Below are positions 27,283 through 36,904 of a stretch of DNA of 64,000 bases, one piece after another (within the stretch, counting starts at the first letter, position 1; each line of letters starts with the position of its first letter). The DNA comes from Nibricoccus aquaticus (GTDB taxonomy: Bacteria > Verrucomicrobiota > Verrucomicrobiia > Opitutales > Opitutaceae), in NCBI RefSeq assembly GCF_002310495.1, contig NZ_CP023344.1:4047501-4111500 (forward strand), written 5' to 3'. A program made the position numbers and the translations under genes. A model generated the notes under the pieces. That model had not been told where the DNA came from. It did not search any database and saw nothing but the letters and a program-made list of their open reading frames with translations.

Positions 27283-29277
27283 TTAGAACGAGTATTTGAC
27301 CGTGGTGGAGGCGTAGTCGCGGTCGGCGAGGAGATTGTAGCGGCCGCCGCCGAAGAAGTTGACGTAGCGGAACTCCAACGACCAGGCGTTCTGCCAGGTG
27401 AACTCGGCGGCGACGTTGAGGGACTTGCGGTCCTCGATGAAGTTGCCGAGCGGAAGCGGGGTGTTGCCGCGGACGTCGTGGGTGAAGGCGACGGAGGGGG
27501 CGAGGTTCACGCCGGAGAAGAGGTTGTTGTAATCGAGACGAGCAAGGAGCTGGTAGCCCCAGGAAAGACCGTCGGGGAAGGCGGCGGTGGGCGTGGCGGG
27601 GACGGTGCTGAAGCCGGCGCTGTTCATCATAGCTTGGGAGCCGCCGGTGAAGGTGCCGGCGCCGTCGAAGCGAAGGGTGTTCTGGCTGGGGAGATCGGGG
27701 ACGTAGATGGCGCCGACCTCGCCGAGGACGGTGAGCTGGTTGGCGCGGAGCATGGGGCCGAAGACCTTGGTCATGGTGGATTGGACGGACCAGACGTCTT
27801 CGCGTTTGAAGCCGGGGACGTAGGCGCGGTACTGGCCGCGGTAGTTGCCGAGCTGGTTGCTGGCGCCGAAGTTCGTGCCGCCGGTGGTGTCGAGGGCGGA
27901 GAGCGTGGCGAAGAGGAGTTCGACGTCGTCGACCTGGAGCGGGACGCCATGCTTGTAGGAGACTTCGCCCTGCCAGGCGATGCCGAGGGAATCGAGACTG
28001 GTGTTGAAGCTGAGGCCGAGCATCCGGATGTTTTCGGGGTACTCGATGAAGTAGCGGCCCGTGGCGGCGGCGGTGAGAAGCGCGATCTGACGGGCACCGG
28101 CGATGGCGGCCTGACTTTGCGGGGCGTTGAGTGTGGAGATCTGGCCGGAGGTGAGAGCGCCGGGATTGGTTTGAGCGAGGACGATGATCTGGAAAAGTCC
28201 GGCGGCTTGGGCGGCGGCGGTGGTGGAGTCGAGGCCGGCGCGCATGAAGACGGCGGTGAGCGGGCCGGTGAGGTTGGTGTTGATGGAGCCGGTGGGTGTG
28301 ACCGCGCTGATGACGGGGAGGCGGCTGTGGTAGTTGGCGAAGAAGAGACCGAACTCGGTGTCGGCTAGGGCGGGGACGGAGAGTTTCAGATTGGCGCCGT
28401 ACTGGGTGTAGTTGTTGCCCTCGTGATCGAGGTCGCGGGGGATGCCGCCGAGCGGTTGCTGGTCGGAGAGGGCACCGAAGGCGAGGTAGACGTTGCGGCC
28501 GCCGCGGGTGGCGAAGTCATTGGAACTAAAATACGTGCCGGCAGGGTCGATCTCGGTGCGGCGGAATTCGAGGAGCCAGAAGGCTTCGAGGGAGATCGTG
28601 TCGGTGAGGCCGACGGCGGCCTTGAGCATGTTGACCGGGAGCAATGCCTCGCGGAGTTCAGAGCCGGGGACGCGAAGGCGGGAGACATCGACGGGGTTAA
28701 TGACGTTGATGCCGTTTGGAATGAAGGTGCTCTCGCCGAGGCTTAGCACCTGGCGGCCGAAACGGAGATCGAGGGAGCGGCCGGCGATCTCGAATTGGCC
28801 GCGCACATACATGTCGAGCCATTGGGCGTCGGAGCCGACGCGGTCGAGGGCGTCGTCGGAAAGCGGGGTGCGGGCGCGGTCGGCGTCTTTGTTTTCGACG
28901 TCGTAGAAATAAGTACCGCGGACGAAGGCGCCGAAGTTGTTGTAGCGAAGTTCGAGATCGTGAGTGCCTTTGAAGACCTGGGAGGCCCAGCCCTTGGGGT
29001 AGTTGAGATTGCCGTCGTCGGCGTTGACGGAGTTTTGCTGGCCGCCGTTGGCGAGGCCGTAGAACTCGGGGTTGGGGGCCTGGAGCCGGTAGATGCCGCC
29101 GGCGGACAAGGTGCTGTCGAAGCTGCCGGTGAGGCCGTGCCAGTCGAAGGAGACGGCGAAGGCGGCGGAAGCGGAAAACGCGGCGAGGGCGAGGCTGGTG
29201 GCGATGCGGGCGGTGGGGCGGAGGCTGAGAGCGGGACAGGCGGTGGCGGGAGTTCGCATGGGAAGTTTCGCGGACAT
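27283..29277 (-). CDS. DUF1302 outer-membrane beta-barrel protein
   Basis: A 664-residue protein with a signal peptide (LALAAFSASAAFA) and many short beta strands, ending in an aromatic residue (TTVKYSF) typical of outer-membrane barrels. The DUF1302 signature region is RSLDLRFGRQVLSLGESTFIPNGINVINP... (only the family idea is used here, residues about 160-190). DUF1302 and DUF1329 genes are regularly adjacent. With the downstream RND exporter this could form a trans-envelope route (inference). ATG 29277 (MSAKLP) is chosen because the longer frame overlaps divergent uvrA. Confidence 0.84.
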   Translation of the reverse strand: MSAKLPMRTPATACPALSLRPTARIATSLALAAFSASAAFAVSFDWHGLTGSFDSTLSAGGIYRLQAPNPEFYGLANGGQQNSVNADDGNLNYPKGWASQVFKGTHDLELRYNNFGAFVRGTYFYDVENKDADRARTPLSDDALDRVGSDAQWLDMYVRGQFEIAGRSLDLRFGRQVLSLGESTFIPNGINVINPVDVSRLRVPGSELREALLPVNMLKAAVGLTDTISLEAFWLLEFRRTEIDPAGTYFSSNDFATRGGRNVYLAFGALSDQQPLGGIPRDLDHEGNNYTQYGANLKLSVPALADTEFGLFFANYHSRLPVISAVTPTGSINTNLTGPLTAVFMRAGLDSTTAAAQAAGLFQIIVLAQTNPGALTSGQISTLNAPQSQAAIAGARQIALLTAAATGRYFIEYPENIRMLGLSFNTSLDSLGIAWQGEVSYKHGVPLQVDDVELLFATLSALDTTGGTNFGASNQLGNYRGQYRAYVPGFKREDVWSVQSTMTKVFGPMLRANQLTVLGEVGAIYVPDLPSQNTLRFDGAGTFTGGSQAMMNSAGFSTVPATPTAAFPDGLSWGYQLLARLDYNNLFSGVNLAPSVAFTHDVRGNTPLPLGNFIEDRKSLNVAAEFTWQNAWSLEFRYVNFFGGGRYNLLADRDYASTTVKYSF

Positions 29278-29464
29278 GGATGAAAACTGTCGCGGGAGAT
29301 CTGGGGTGTCGCCGCTGAAGGAGCGGCGGACATGCGGGGTGGTGCGGGTTAGCAAAGAGAGGGATGGAGGCCGTTCAAGGAAGAAGCTTTGGCGGGTGGG
29401 TGTGAAAACTGTTGGTCGGGTTTTGACGCGCGGCGCGAAATGACGAACGTGCGCGTTTATCTTC

Positions 29465-32323
29465 ATGCAGGCTGCGACACACATTCACGTTAAAGGAGCC
29501 CGGGAACATAACCTCAAAAATCTCGAGGTGCGTCTGCCGCGCGGGAAGCTGGTGGTGCTCACGGGGCCGAGCGGGTCGGGGAAGTCGTCGCTGGCTTTCG
29601 ACACGATTTACGCGGAGGGCTACCGCAAATACATGGAGTCGCTCAGCACGCAGGCGAGACAGGTGCTGGAGCAGCTGAAGCGGCCGGATGTGGATTTTAT
29701 TCATGGGCTGTCGCCGGTGCTGGCGATCGAGCAGCGGACGGGAAACGGTTCGCCGAGGAGCACGATCGCGACGGTGACGGAGATCGCGGATTATGCGCGG
29801 TTGCTGTGGGCGCTTCATGGGGAGCAACGGTGTCCGAAAGACGGCGGGCGGGTGACGCAGCGGTCGCTGGACGATAATGTGGCGCGCGTGTTTGCCGAAG
29901 TGCCGGGGGAACGTGTGCTGTTACTGGCGCCGCTGATGAACGCGAAGCCGAGTGTGTTGAGGGAAGAACTGCCGAGGTTGCGGCAGCGCGGGTTTCAGCG
30001 CGTGCGGCTGGATGGAGAGATCAAGAGTCTCGACGATCCGAAGCTGGTGCCAAGCGGCGCAAAGGAGATTACGGTGGATCTGGTGGTGGATCGGTTGGTG
30101 GCGAATGCGGATCAGCGTAGCCGGATGGCGGATTCGCTGGAACTGGCGTTTCGCGAAGGACGCGATCGGGCAGTCGTGCTGGCGCAGAAAACGGCGGATG
30201 CGCCGTGGCGGGAAATCACGCTCAGCCAGTCGCTGGCGTGCGAGATTTGCGGCGACGTTTTCGAGAAGCTCACGCCGAGGCATTTTTCATTTAACCACAA
30301 TGAAGGCGCGTGCGGCACATGTGGCGGGCTGGGGCGGAAGCTGCGGTTTGTACCGGAGCTGGTGGTGCCGGATCCAGAGAAGTCAGTGCGCGAAGGCGCG
30401 CTCAAGCCGTGGCGTATCGGCGGGAAAAATCTGATCATAAAACACAACGCGATCCTCAAGCAGCTCGCGGAGCAGCTGCCGTTTGACGCGGAGAAGCCGT
30501 GGAAGGATCTACCGGAGAAAACGCGGGAGATTTTGCTGCGCGGAGCGGGAGAGCGGTTGTTTGCGTTTAAGCTGAAGAGGATGCGGGAGCCGAAGGCCAT
30601 GGTGTTTGCCGGGGTGATTCCGATGCTGGAAGAGAGCTGGCGCGAGACGGACAGCGAAGGGTTTCAGGCACGGCTGACGACGTACATGGTCGCGGGGGAG
30701 TGCCCGGAATGTCACGGCTCACGGCTCAACGCGCGGAGCAGTGCGGTAAGCGTGGGCGGGAAAGCGCTGCCGGAGTTTTTTGCGTTGGGCGTGAACGAGG
30801 CGGCGGAGTTTGGGCGGGAGTTGGTGGCGAAACTGGCAGGGAATGAGGCGCTGAACGAGATCGTGACGGGCGTGGAGCAGCGGTTGCACTTCCTGCTGCA
30901 GACGGGGCTGGGTTATCTGACGTTGGATCGCGACTACGACACGCTATCGGGTGGCGAAGCGCAGCGCGTGCGGCTGGCGACACAGTTGGGGATGGGGCTG
31001 ATGGGCGTGATTTATGTGCTGGATGAGCCGAGCATCGGATTGCATCCCGCGGATAACGACCGGCTGCTCAAGCAACTCATCGAATTGCGCGATCGCGGGA
31101 ACACGGTGCTGGTGGTCGAGCACGACGAAGAGACGATGCGGATCGCGGACGAGATCATCGAACTCGGGCCGGAGGCGGGAGCGGAGGGCGGGCGTATTCT
31201 GTTTCAGGGCACGCCGGCGGAGTGCATGGCGCAGCCGTACAAGGTTTCACGGACGGGCGCTTATCTGGCGCGGAAGATGTCGGTCTCGAAAGATGCGAAG
31301 ACGAAGATCGCGGATGGGACGTGGCTGACGGTGCGGGCGGCGCGGGAGCATAATTTGCGGGACGTGGATGCGCGTTTTCCCGTGGGTTTGCTGACGTGTG
31401 TCACGGGCGTTTCAGGCTCGGGGAAAAGCACGCTGGTGAATGACGTTCTCGCTGCGGCGGCGGCACGGAAGCTGAATGGCGCGAAGTCGATTCCGGGGAA
31501 ACACCGGCATATCGAGAATCTGGATTTCTTCGAGAAGCTGGTGCAGGTGGACCAGGAGCCGATCGGGCGGAGTCCGCGGTCGAATCCGGCGACGTACACG
31601 AAGCTGCTGGATTTGTTACGCGATCTCTTTGAGCAGGTGCCGCTGGCGAAAGTGCGCGGGTATAAGGCGAGCCGGTTTTCGTTTAACGTGCGCGGTGGAC
31701 GCTGCGAGCGGTGTCAGGGCGATGGCGTGATCAAACTGGATATGCAGTTCATGGCGGATGCGTATGCGCCGTGCCCGAGTTGTGGCGGAAAGCGGTTTAA
31801 TCGTGAGACGCTTGAAGTGATGTTTCACGGCAAGAGCATCGCGGATGTGCTGGAAATGTCGGTACGCGAGGCGATGGGGCTTTTCCGGAATATCCCGCGG
31901 ATCATGGACAAGCTGGAGACGTTGAATGCGGTCGGACTCGGGTATCTCACACTCGGGCAGTCGGCGACGACGCTCTCGGGTGGTGAGGCGCAGCGCATCA
32001 AGCTATCGCTTGAGCTGAGCAAGCGTCAGCAAGGGCACACGCTCTATATTTTGGACGAGCCGACGACGGGGCTGCACTGGGCGGACATCCAGAACTTGAT
32101 GGATCTGCTCTTCAAACTGCGCGACGCGGGGAATACGGTCATCGTGATCGAGCACAATCTGGACGTGATCAATCTGGCGGACTGGATCATCGATCTCGGG
32201 CCGGGGGGCGGAAGCGCGGGTGGAGAAATTGTTTTTGCAGGGACGCGCGATGAGATAGAGAAGGCGGAGCGTTCGCTGACGGGCGTGGCGTTGAAGCGGT
32301 GGAGCGAAGCGGCGAGGAAGTAG
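29465..32323 (+). CDS. uvrA: UvrA-family excinuclease ATPase
   Basis: A 952-residue ABC ATPase for damage recognition in nucleotide excision repair. Two ATP sites: Walker A at 34-42 (GPSGSGKSS) and GVSGSGKST in the second half, with signatures LSGGEAQRV and LSGGEAQRI. Zinc-binding clusters are [14 protein letters not shown] and [15 protein letters not shown]. Several positions differ from typical Uvr[14 protein letters not shown] for the usual IDQKT-type motif, and LARKMS between halves. It may therefore be a UvrA paralogue rather than the main copy. It ends with TAG, showing that TAG is a real stop here. Confidence 0.88.
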   Translation: MQAATHIHVKGAREHNLKNLEVRLPRGKLVVLTGPSGSGKSSLAFDTIYAEGYRKYMESLSTQARQVLEQLKRPDVDFIHGLSPVLAIEQRTGNGSPRSTIATVTEIADYARLLWALHGEQRCPKDGGRVTQRSLDDNVARVFAEVPGERVLLLAPLMNAKPSVLREELPRLRQRGFQRVRLDGEIKSLDDPKLVPSGAKEITVDLVVDRLVANADQRSRMADSLELAFREGRDRAVVLAQKTADAPWREITLSQSLACEICGDVFEKLTPRHFSFNHNEGACGTCGGLGRKLRFVPELVVPDPEKSVREGALKPWRIGGKNLIIKHNAILKQLAEQLPFDAEKPWKDLPEKTREILLRGAGERLFAFKLKRMREPKAMVFAGVIPMLEESWRETDSEGFQARLTTYMVAGECPECHGSRLNARSSAVSVGGKALPEFFALGVNEAAEFGRELVAKLAGNEALNEIVTGVEQRLHFLLQTGLGYLTLDRDYDTLSGGEAQRVRLATQLGMGLMGVIYVLDEPSIGLHPADNDRLLKQLIELRDRGNTVLVVEHDEETMRIADEIIELGPEAGAEGGRILFQGTPAECMAQPYKVSRTGAYLARKMSVSKDAKTKIADGTWLTVRAAREHNLRDVDARFPVGLLTCVTGVSGSGKSTLVNDVLAAAAARKLNGAKSIPGKHRHIENLDFFEKLVQVDQEPIGRSPRSNPATYTKLLDLLRDLFEQVPLAKVRGYKASRFSFNVRGGRCERCQGDGVIKLDMQFMADAYAPCPSCGGKRFNRETLEVMFHGKSIADVLEMSVREAMGLFRNIPRIMDKLETLNAVGLGYLTLGQSATTLSGGEAQRIKLSLELSKRQQGHTLYILDEPTTGLHWADIQNLMDLLFKLRDAGNTVIVIEHNLDVINLADWIIDLGPGGGSAGGEIVFAGTRDEIEKAERSLTGVALKRWSEAARK

Positions 32324-32360
32324 GCCGCGATAAACGCGCGCGAAGAGAAATATAGAAAAC

Positions 32361-32390
32361 AAAAAGCCCCGGATTGCTCCGGGGCTTTTT
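32361..32390. terminator. Bidirectional terminator between uvrA and pal
   Basis: AAAAAGCCCCGGA pairs with TCCGGGGCTTTTT around a four-base loop. T-runs occur on both strands, so it can serve both converging genes. Confidence 0.9.
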
Positions 32391-32415
32391 AAGTTTTGAG
32401 AAGTGCGCGAGGGGC

Positions 32416-32976
32416 TTACTTCGTGATGAAGATGATGTCGGCGCGGCGGTCGTTCGCCATGTCGGCGTCGGAAGCGTTTTCTTTGGCGTCGATGTCGCCT
32501 TTGGAGATGACTTCGATGCGAGCGGCGGGAATACCGAGGGTCTCGAGGTACTTCTTGGCGGAGGCAGCGCGGCGGTCACCGAGGCCGAGGTTGTACTCGG
32601 CGGTGCCACGCCAGTCGCAGTGGCCTTCGAAAAGGACGCGGTGGGTGGGGTTGGCGTCGAGGTGGGCCTTGGCCTTTTGAATCTTAGCGCGTTCGCTTTC
32701 TTTGATGCCGGCGCGGTCGAGGTCGAAGAAAACGGGTTCGGAACCGCGGAGGAGGTCGCCGTCAACGAGAAGGCCGTCGGTGCGGGCAGTGAGGTCGGTG
32801 CCTGGCTCCAGGAGACCTTGGCCGAAGTCGCCACCAACGCCACCGCCAAGACCACCACCTTGTTGACCGAGGACGGTCGAATTCGGATCAGGCCGGGAAG
32901 GTTTTTTAACGCAGCCGGTGAGGGCGACGACGGCACTGAGAAGAGCGAGGGAAAGAGACTTCGAGAAGAGGTTCAT
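32416..32976 (-). CDS. pal: Peptidoglycan-associated lipoprotein
   Basis: A 186-residue lipoprotein anchoring the outer membrane to peptidoglycan. The signal peptide ends in the lipobox LTGC with Cys22. A Gly-rich linker (38-52) follows, and then the OmpA C-terminal domain: PVFFDLDRAGI, FEGHCDWRGTAEYNLGLGDRRA and a final NDRRADIIFI. This matches Pal closely. Other tol genes are not adjacent in the window. Confidence 0.93.
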   Translation of the reverse strand: MNLFSKSLSLALLSAVVALTGCVKKPSRPDPNSTVLGQQGGGLGGGVGGDFGQGLLEPGTDLTARTDGLLVDGDLLRGSEPVFFDLDRAGIKESERAKIQKAKAHLDANPTHRVLFEGHCDWRGTAEYNLGLGDRRAASAKKYLETLGIPAARIEVISKGDIDAKENASDADMANDRRADIIFITK

Positions 32977-33063
32977 GAGATGGTGGAAAGTCAGCAGTGG
33001 TTGACCTTATTGAGTAACGGAATTGCGTCGGCAAGTCATTTATCCCCTGTGCGCCACTGACTC

Positions 33064-33912
33064 GTGAAATCCCCGTATCTGCCGACGTGTTTTCTGTTCG
33101 ATAATGGTTCGCTGCGCCCGGCATCGACACTGAATTTGCGTGCGGTGGCGAAGGCATTGGAAGGCGAGATCGGGGCGACGGTGAAGGCGGTGTCGTTGCT
33201 GCATTCGAGCGGCGTGGATGCGGGCGAATTGGGCGGAGAGCGGGCGCAGTTGTTGGAGCCAGCGCTGAGCGAGTGGCTAGCGGAGGGGGCCAAGGGGCCG
33301 GCGGTGTTGCTGCCTTTCTTTTTTGGGCCGAGCGCAGCGCTGACGGTTTACGTACCGGAGCGAGTCGCGGCGCTGCGTGCGAAGTTTCCGGATGCGCGGC
33401 TGGAGCAGGCGGGCTGGCTGGTGGATGTCGGCTTGGAAGATGGCCGGGTGGCGGGGGCTTTGGCGGCCGCTGTGCGGGCGACGATCCGGCGGGAGAATTT
33501 GACGAGCGCCAAAGTCGTGGTGGTCGATCACGGGAGTCCGTTGCGCGGTGTGGCGCAGGTGAGGGATCATCTCGCGTGTCAGGTGGCGGGCTTGCTAGGT
33601 GCTGAAGTCGCGGAGGTGAGCATGGCCTCGATGGAGAGTCGCGAGGGGGCGGAGTATGCGTTTAACCGGCCGTTGCTCGCGGAGCGGCTGAGGGCGGCGC
33701 CGTTCGATGCGGGGGACGTGGTGCTGGCGTTGCAGTTTTTATCGCCGGGGCGTCATGCAGGCGCTGGCGGAGACATCGCGGAGATTTGCGAGGCGGCGAA
33801 GGCGGAGCGGCCAGGGTTGCGTACTTGGATGACGGAGACGATCGGCGCGGATGCGCGGGTGATCGGCGTGCTGGCGGAGCGTTATCGGGAGGCGGCTGGG
33901 CGGGTGGGGTGA
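33064..33912 (+). CDS. CbiX-like sirohydrochlorin chelatase family protein
   Basis: A 282-residue protein with two related halves, as in CbiX/SirB chelatases that insert cobalt or iron into sirohydrochlorin. Seen: VLLPFFFGPSAALTVYVPERV in half one, VVVDHGSPLRGVAQVRDHL (the HGS-like entry motif) and ALQFLSPGRHAGAGGDIAEI in half two, with histidines in both key positions. The N-terminal half has FLFDNGS where active CbiX usually shows a HGS motif, so only one half may be catalytic. It opens with GTG at 33064. Confidence 0.75.
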   Translation: MKSPYLPTCFLFDNGSLRPASTLNLRAVAKALEGEIGATVKAVSLLHSSGVDAGELGGERAQLLEPALSEWLAEGAKGPAVLLPFFFGPSAALTVYVPERVAALRAKFPDARLEQAGWLVDVGLEDGRVAGALAAAVRATIRRENLTSAKVVVVDHGSPLRGVAQVRDHLACQVAGLLGAEVAEVSMASMESREGAEYAFNRPLLAERLRAAPFDAGDVVLALQFLSPGRHAGAGGDIAEICEAAKAERPGLRTWMTETIGADARVIGVLAERYREAAGRVG

Positions 33913-33969
33913 TTAGGTAAGTAGAGGAGGCGAGAGTGATGCGACGTGGTCGCGGATTGCGATGGGTGG

Positions 33970-33994
33970 CGGACGACACGGAGGTCGTCCCTCT
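33970..33994. repeat. REP-like intergenic palindrome, copy 2
   Basis: Same element as at 3702-3726. Here GGACGAC and GTCGTCC pair perfectly over 7 bases. It lies in the 149-base gap after the CbiX-like gene. Confidence 0.6.
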
Positions 33995-34000
33995 ATTCGG

Positions 34001-34033
34001 AGAAATAAAAAAGCCGCACGGGTGGTGCGGCTT
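34001..34033 (-). terminator. Rho-independent terminator of the NarL-type regulator
   Basis: AAGCCGCAC (34011-34019) pairs with GTGCGGCTT (34025-34033). Read on the minus strand, the stem is followed by a T-rich tract (TTTTATTTCT), correctly placed after the stop at 34062. Confidence 0.85.
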
Positions 34034-34061
34034 GGTGGGACGAGGAAAGTGAGAGGATGGA

Positions 34062-34709
34062 TCAGGCGAGCTTGCGGGGCTCGATGAGACCGACTTCGAG
34101 GGCGTAGCGGGTGAGGCTGGCGACGTCGTGGAGGTTGAGCTTGCGCATCAAATTGGTGCGGTGGTTGTCCACGGTCTTCACGCTGATGCCGAGCTTGGAG
34201 GCGATTTCCTTGGTACTGTGGCTCTCGGCGACGAGCTGGAGGATTTCGCGTTCGCGGTCGGTTAGGAAGTCGGCGGTCGAGCTGGAAGCGGGATTGGCGA
34301 CGACGTTGCGGAGCAGTGCGGCGACGGCGGGGCCGAAATAGGTGCCGCCACCGGCGACGGTTTCGAGGCCCTTCTTAAATTCGATGAGGCCGGCAGTCTT
34401 TTCGACGAAGCCGTGGGCGCCGGCTTCGAGCATTTCGCGGACGAGGACCGGGTTTTCGTGTCCTGAGAAAACGAGTACGCGGACGTTTTTGAGCTGTTTG
34501 CCGATGCGGCGGAGGAGATCGACACCGTTGAGGCCGGGGAGCTTGGCATCGAGGACGAGGAGGTCGGGCTTCACGTCCAGACAGAGGTTGTAGGCGCTCT
34601 GGCCGTCGCCGCTTTCGCCGACCAGCTGGTAGTTGGGGTCGCTGCGCAGGATCTCGACGAGCATTTCGCGGATGGCAGTCTGGTCTTCGATGATAACGAG
34701 TCGTTTCAT
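34062..34709 (-). CDS. NarL/FixJ-type response regulator
   Basis: A 215-residue transcription regulator. The receiver has acidic residues 8-9, phospho-acceptor Asp54 and a Lys in VEKTAG. The C-terminal LuxR-type helix-turn-helix is clear: [22 protein letters not shown], then [20 protein letters not shown]. No partner kinase lies next to it. ATG 34709 is preferred; a GTG two codons upstream is open. Confidence 0.92.
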   Translation of the reverse strand: MKRLVIIEDQTAIREMLVEILRSDPNYQLVGESGDGQSAYNLCLDVKPDLLVLDAKLPGLNGVDLLRRIGKQLKNVRVLVFSGHENPVLVREMLEAGAHGFVEKTAGLIEFKKGLETVAGGGTYFGPAVAALLRNVVANPASSSTADFLTDREREILQLVAESHSTKEIASKLGISVKTVDNHRTNLMRKLNLHDVASLTRYALEVGLIEPRKLA

Positions 34710-34796
34710 AGGCACTATTACTTATCCCTGTTCGGCGACAACGGGCGTACACTGAACGCAAAACGCATAGTCGTCCGTTAGTTAAAGGTCATTTAC

Positions 34797-35405
34797 ATGG
34801 ATTTTACGGGGCAAATTTCAGAGCGGGTGTGGATGGCCGATTTATGCGAGATGATGCCCATGAAGTTGTTGTCGTTTGCGCGGCCGGTTTTTCAGCGGTT
34901 AAGCCGGCAGGGCGTGAAGGTGATGTGCGAGTGGTTGGTGGCATTTGGGCTGATGGGGTTGTTACTGGTGGATGGGCGGGCGGAGGCTCCGGCTTCGCAT
35001 GGGAAGACGCCGCCGACTGCGCCGAGTGCGAATGCAAGCAAGCTCCAGGCATGGAAGGATGCGGAGGCGATCGCGGCGCTGGCTCCGGGGCGTTCCGAGG
35101 TGATCGGGGCGGGGGACTCGATGAAGCCGGTTTACGGGGAGAACACGATTTTGGTGCTCAGCAAGATTAGCTACGACGAGCTGAAGCCGGGCATGAATGT
35201 GGTCTATACCAACCGGCGGGCGAAGTTGGTGGTTCACCAGACGCTGGCGCGGGAGACGAAGGGCTGGCGGGTGCAGGGGATCAATAACGAGCGCGAAGAT
35301 CCGGAGCGGGTGACTCGGGACAATCTGGTGGGGGTGGTCTATGCGTCGCTGTCGTACAGCGATGGCAGCGAAAAAAGTGCGGGTGACACGTCGAAGCCTA
35401 AGTAG
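34797..35405 (+). CDS. Exported S24/S26-like peptidase-fold protein
   Basis: A 202-residue protein with a hydrophobic segment (WLVAFGLMGLLLVDG, about 45-60) that may be a signal or anchor. The C-terminal part resembles the S24/S26 serine-lysine peptidase fold: GAGDSMKPVYGENTILVL has the SM motif with a candidate nucleophile Ser, and NRRAKLVVHQTLARE has a candidate Lys. GINNEREDPERVTRDNLVGVV matches the end of that fold. It is too short for a full signal peptidase. An AAAGG eight bases before ATG 34797 is one of the few Shine-Dalgarno-like sites in the window. Peptidase activity is inference. Confidence 0.65.
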   Translation: MDFTGQISERVWMADLCEMMPMKLLSFARPVFQRLSRQGVKVMCEWLVAFGLMGLLLVDGRAEAPASHGKTPPTAPSANASKLQAWKDAEAIAALAPGRSEVIGAGDSMKPVYGENTILVLSKISYDELKPGMNVVYTNRRAKLVVHQTLARETKGWRVQGINNEREDPERVTRDNLVGVVYASLSYSDGSEKSAGDTSKPK

Positions 35406-35834
35406 GCGGAAGCGGATGGGCTAGCGGGGGCTGAGCAGGGAGCGATGCGGAGAGAGAAAGGGACTTTGCCCCTGTTATCTCGTTTTCCCGGCTGTCGATT
35501 GAACCATGATCTGCCGCCTTCTGGAACGACAAGTTGTCCGCCGGTTCGATGGAAGCCGAATATCAGGTTTTCCCCCTTGGATTCAAAAGATGTCCGAAAC
35601 CAAGTGAATGGAATCGTAAGACGTCCAGAATCGGGGCTTTGAATATGCTTAATCCGCTGCGTTGAACACTAGGTTGCTGAGGCCACCCAGCGCTCAGTTA
35701 ACGCCTGATGCGCCTCAGAATTGCTCGATGATCCGCCTTCTTTTTCCGGGACGGTTTCCATATCGGTATTACGCGATACTCGCGAGGCTATGACTGGCGT
35801 GTGCGATCATTTTTCGGATGCGGTGAATTGGGTG
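35406..35834. other. Intergenic region without a supported gene
   Basis: 429 bases at the border between housekeeping and carbohydrate regions. Base composition is less GC-rich than the flanks. The only open frame (35445-35642, plus) has no recognisable features. No terminator, RNA or operator copy was seen. Confidence 0.5.
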
Positions 35835-36869
35835 CTATTTTTTTGCGATGCGCCGCTCCGATGAAGTGATATTGCGCACGGATTCACCCAGGCGCCAGGA
35901 ACCCAGAATGAGATTAGTCGCCGGATGTTCGGGCAGACCGCGTTTATTGGTGTGCAGCTGGGAGACGAGTTGATCCACGCCGGCGGCTCCGATGGCTTCG
36001 AAATGTTGGTAGATGCCGGATTGGCCGGCTTTGAGCACACAAACTGAAGCGAAGCCGACCTTGTTGGGAACGCTGACGCCCTCTTCGCGAAGCCAGCTTA
36101 CAACGTCATCCAGCACGCTAACGATCACGTCTGGTTTCTGACGGCGGTACCATGGAAGAAAGACATCTTTGTTCCATTCGGCCGGCAGCAGCGGCGGAAC
36201 AGGGTCGTTTCCCTGCAGTTGTTGATGGGCGAGATAGGCGGCGAGAATCATGTTGCTGGTGCGCTCGTCCTGCCGGTGCTCCATGGCCAGGCCGATGCGC
36301 TTGTAGCCCAGTTGCGTCAGTTCTGACATCAAGAGCCGCATGGAGCCGTATTGGTCGTGGCATACGCGATCCACCAGCGGGGAGCGCAGGCCGTAGCCGA
36401 TCGCGACGGAGGCGACGTTCTGCCAATCGAGGTCGAGCGCGCTATGCGCTTTGGCGAGATCGGCGATCACGACGCCCATGATATTGCGCGCGGCCAGAAT
36501 GCGGCTGAGGCGGCGTTCGGTGCGGCCTTGCTGCATCAATTGAAAGCGATCAACGCGGTAGCCGAGTTCTTTGGCGCGCGCGTCCATTCCGGCCAGAATG
36601 CGTTGATTCACGAGGCTGGAGGCGGGCTGGGCAGAAGGCGCCCAATTCGTGAGGTAGCCGAGCACCGTCGTGGTTTTGCTTTCGCGCGCGGTACGTACGT
36701 AGGTCGAGTGCGCCGCGACGAGCGGATTCATCCGATAGCCGAGTTTTTGGGCGGCCTGTTTTACGCGAGTGCGCGTGGCTTCCGGGATGCGAGGGTCGTC
36801 GCGTAACGCCAGCGAGACGGTGGCTTTGGACAGGGCGCAGGCGTCGCCGATGTGCTTGAGGGTAATCAC
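35835..36869 (-). CDS. LacI-family transcription regulator
   Basis: A 344-residue regulator. The N-terminal helix-turn-helix is ITLKHIGDACALSKATVSLALR, followed by the hinge ARVK-like region TRVKQAAQKLGYRMNP. The rest is a periplasmic-binding-protein-like effector domain (VLGYLTNWAP through the C-terminus, with KRIGLAM typical of the family). It starts at GTG 36869. A palindrome of the AACAGGTT type begins two bases upstream, suggesting autoregulation and control of the divergent esterases. It is the best candidate for the factor binding all copies of that palindrome (inference). Confidence 0.93.
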   Translation of the reverse strand: MITLKHIGDACALSKATVSLALRDDPRIPEATRTRVKQAAQKLGYRMNPLVAAHSTYVRTARESKTTTVLGYLTNWAPSAQPASSLVNQRILAGMDARAKELGYRVDRFQLMQQGRTERRLSRILAARNIMGVVIADLAKAHSALDLDWQNVASVAIGYGLRSPLVDRVCHDQYGSMRLLMSELTQLGYKRIGLAMEHRQDERTSNMILAAYLAHQQLQGNDPVPPLLPAEWNKDVFLPWYRRQKPDVIVSVLDDVVSWLREEGVSVPNKVGFASVCVLKAGQSGIYQHFEAIGAAGVDQLVSQLHTNKRGLPEHPATNLILGSWRLGESVRNITSSERRIAKK

Positions 36870-36870
36870 A

Positions 36871-36886
36871 GGGTTAACAGGTTCAG
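36871..36886. promoter_or_regulatory. AACAGGTT operator copy 1
   Basis: GGGTTAACAGGTTCAG, directly upstream of the lacI GTG and 18 bases before the divergent esterase start. Six other copies share the core. Confidence 0.6.
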
Positions 36887-36904
36887 TCAGGTGCGCCTTG
36901 GATA

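Noticed and set aside
27178-28368. 396-codon open frame antisense to DUF1302
   Set aside because: Same shadow composition; the opposite strand has a signal peptide and barrel features.
35445-35642. 65-codon frame in the intergenic region before lacI
   Set aside because: No start signal, no recognisable motif and composition unlike neighbouring genes.
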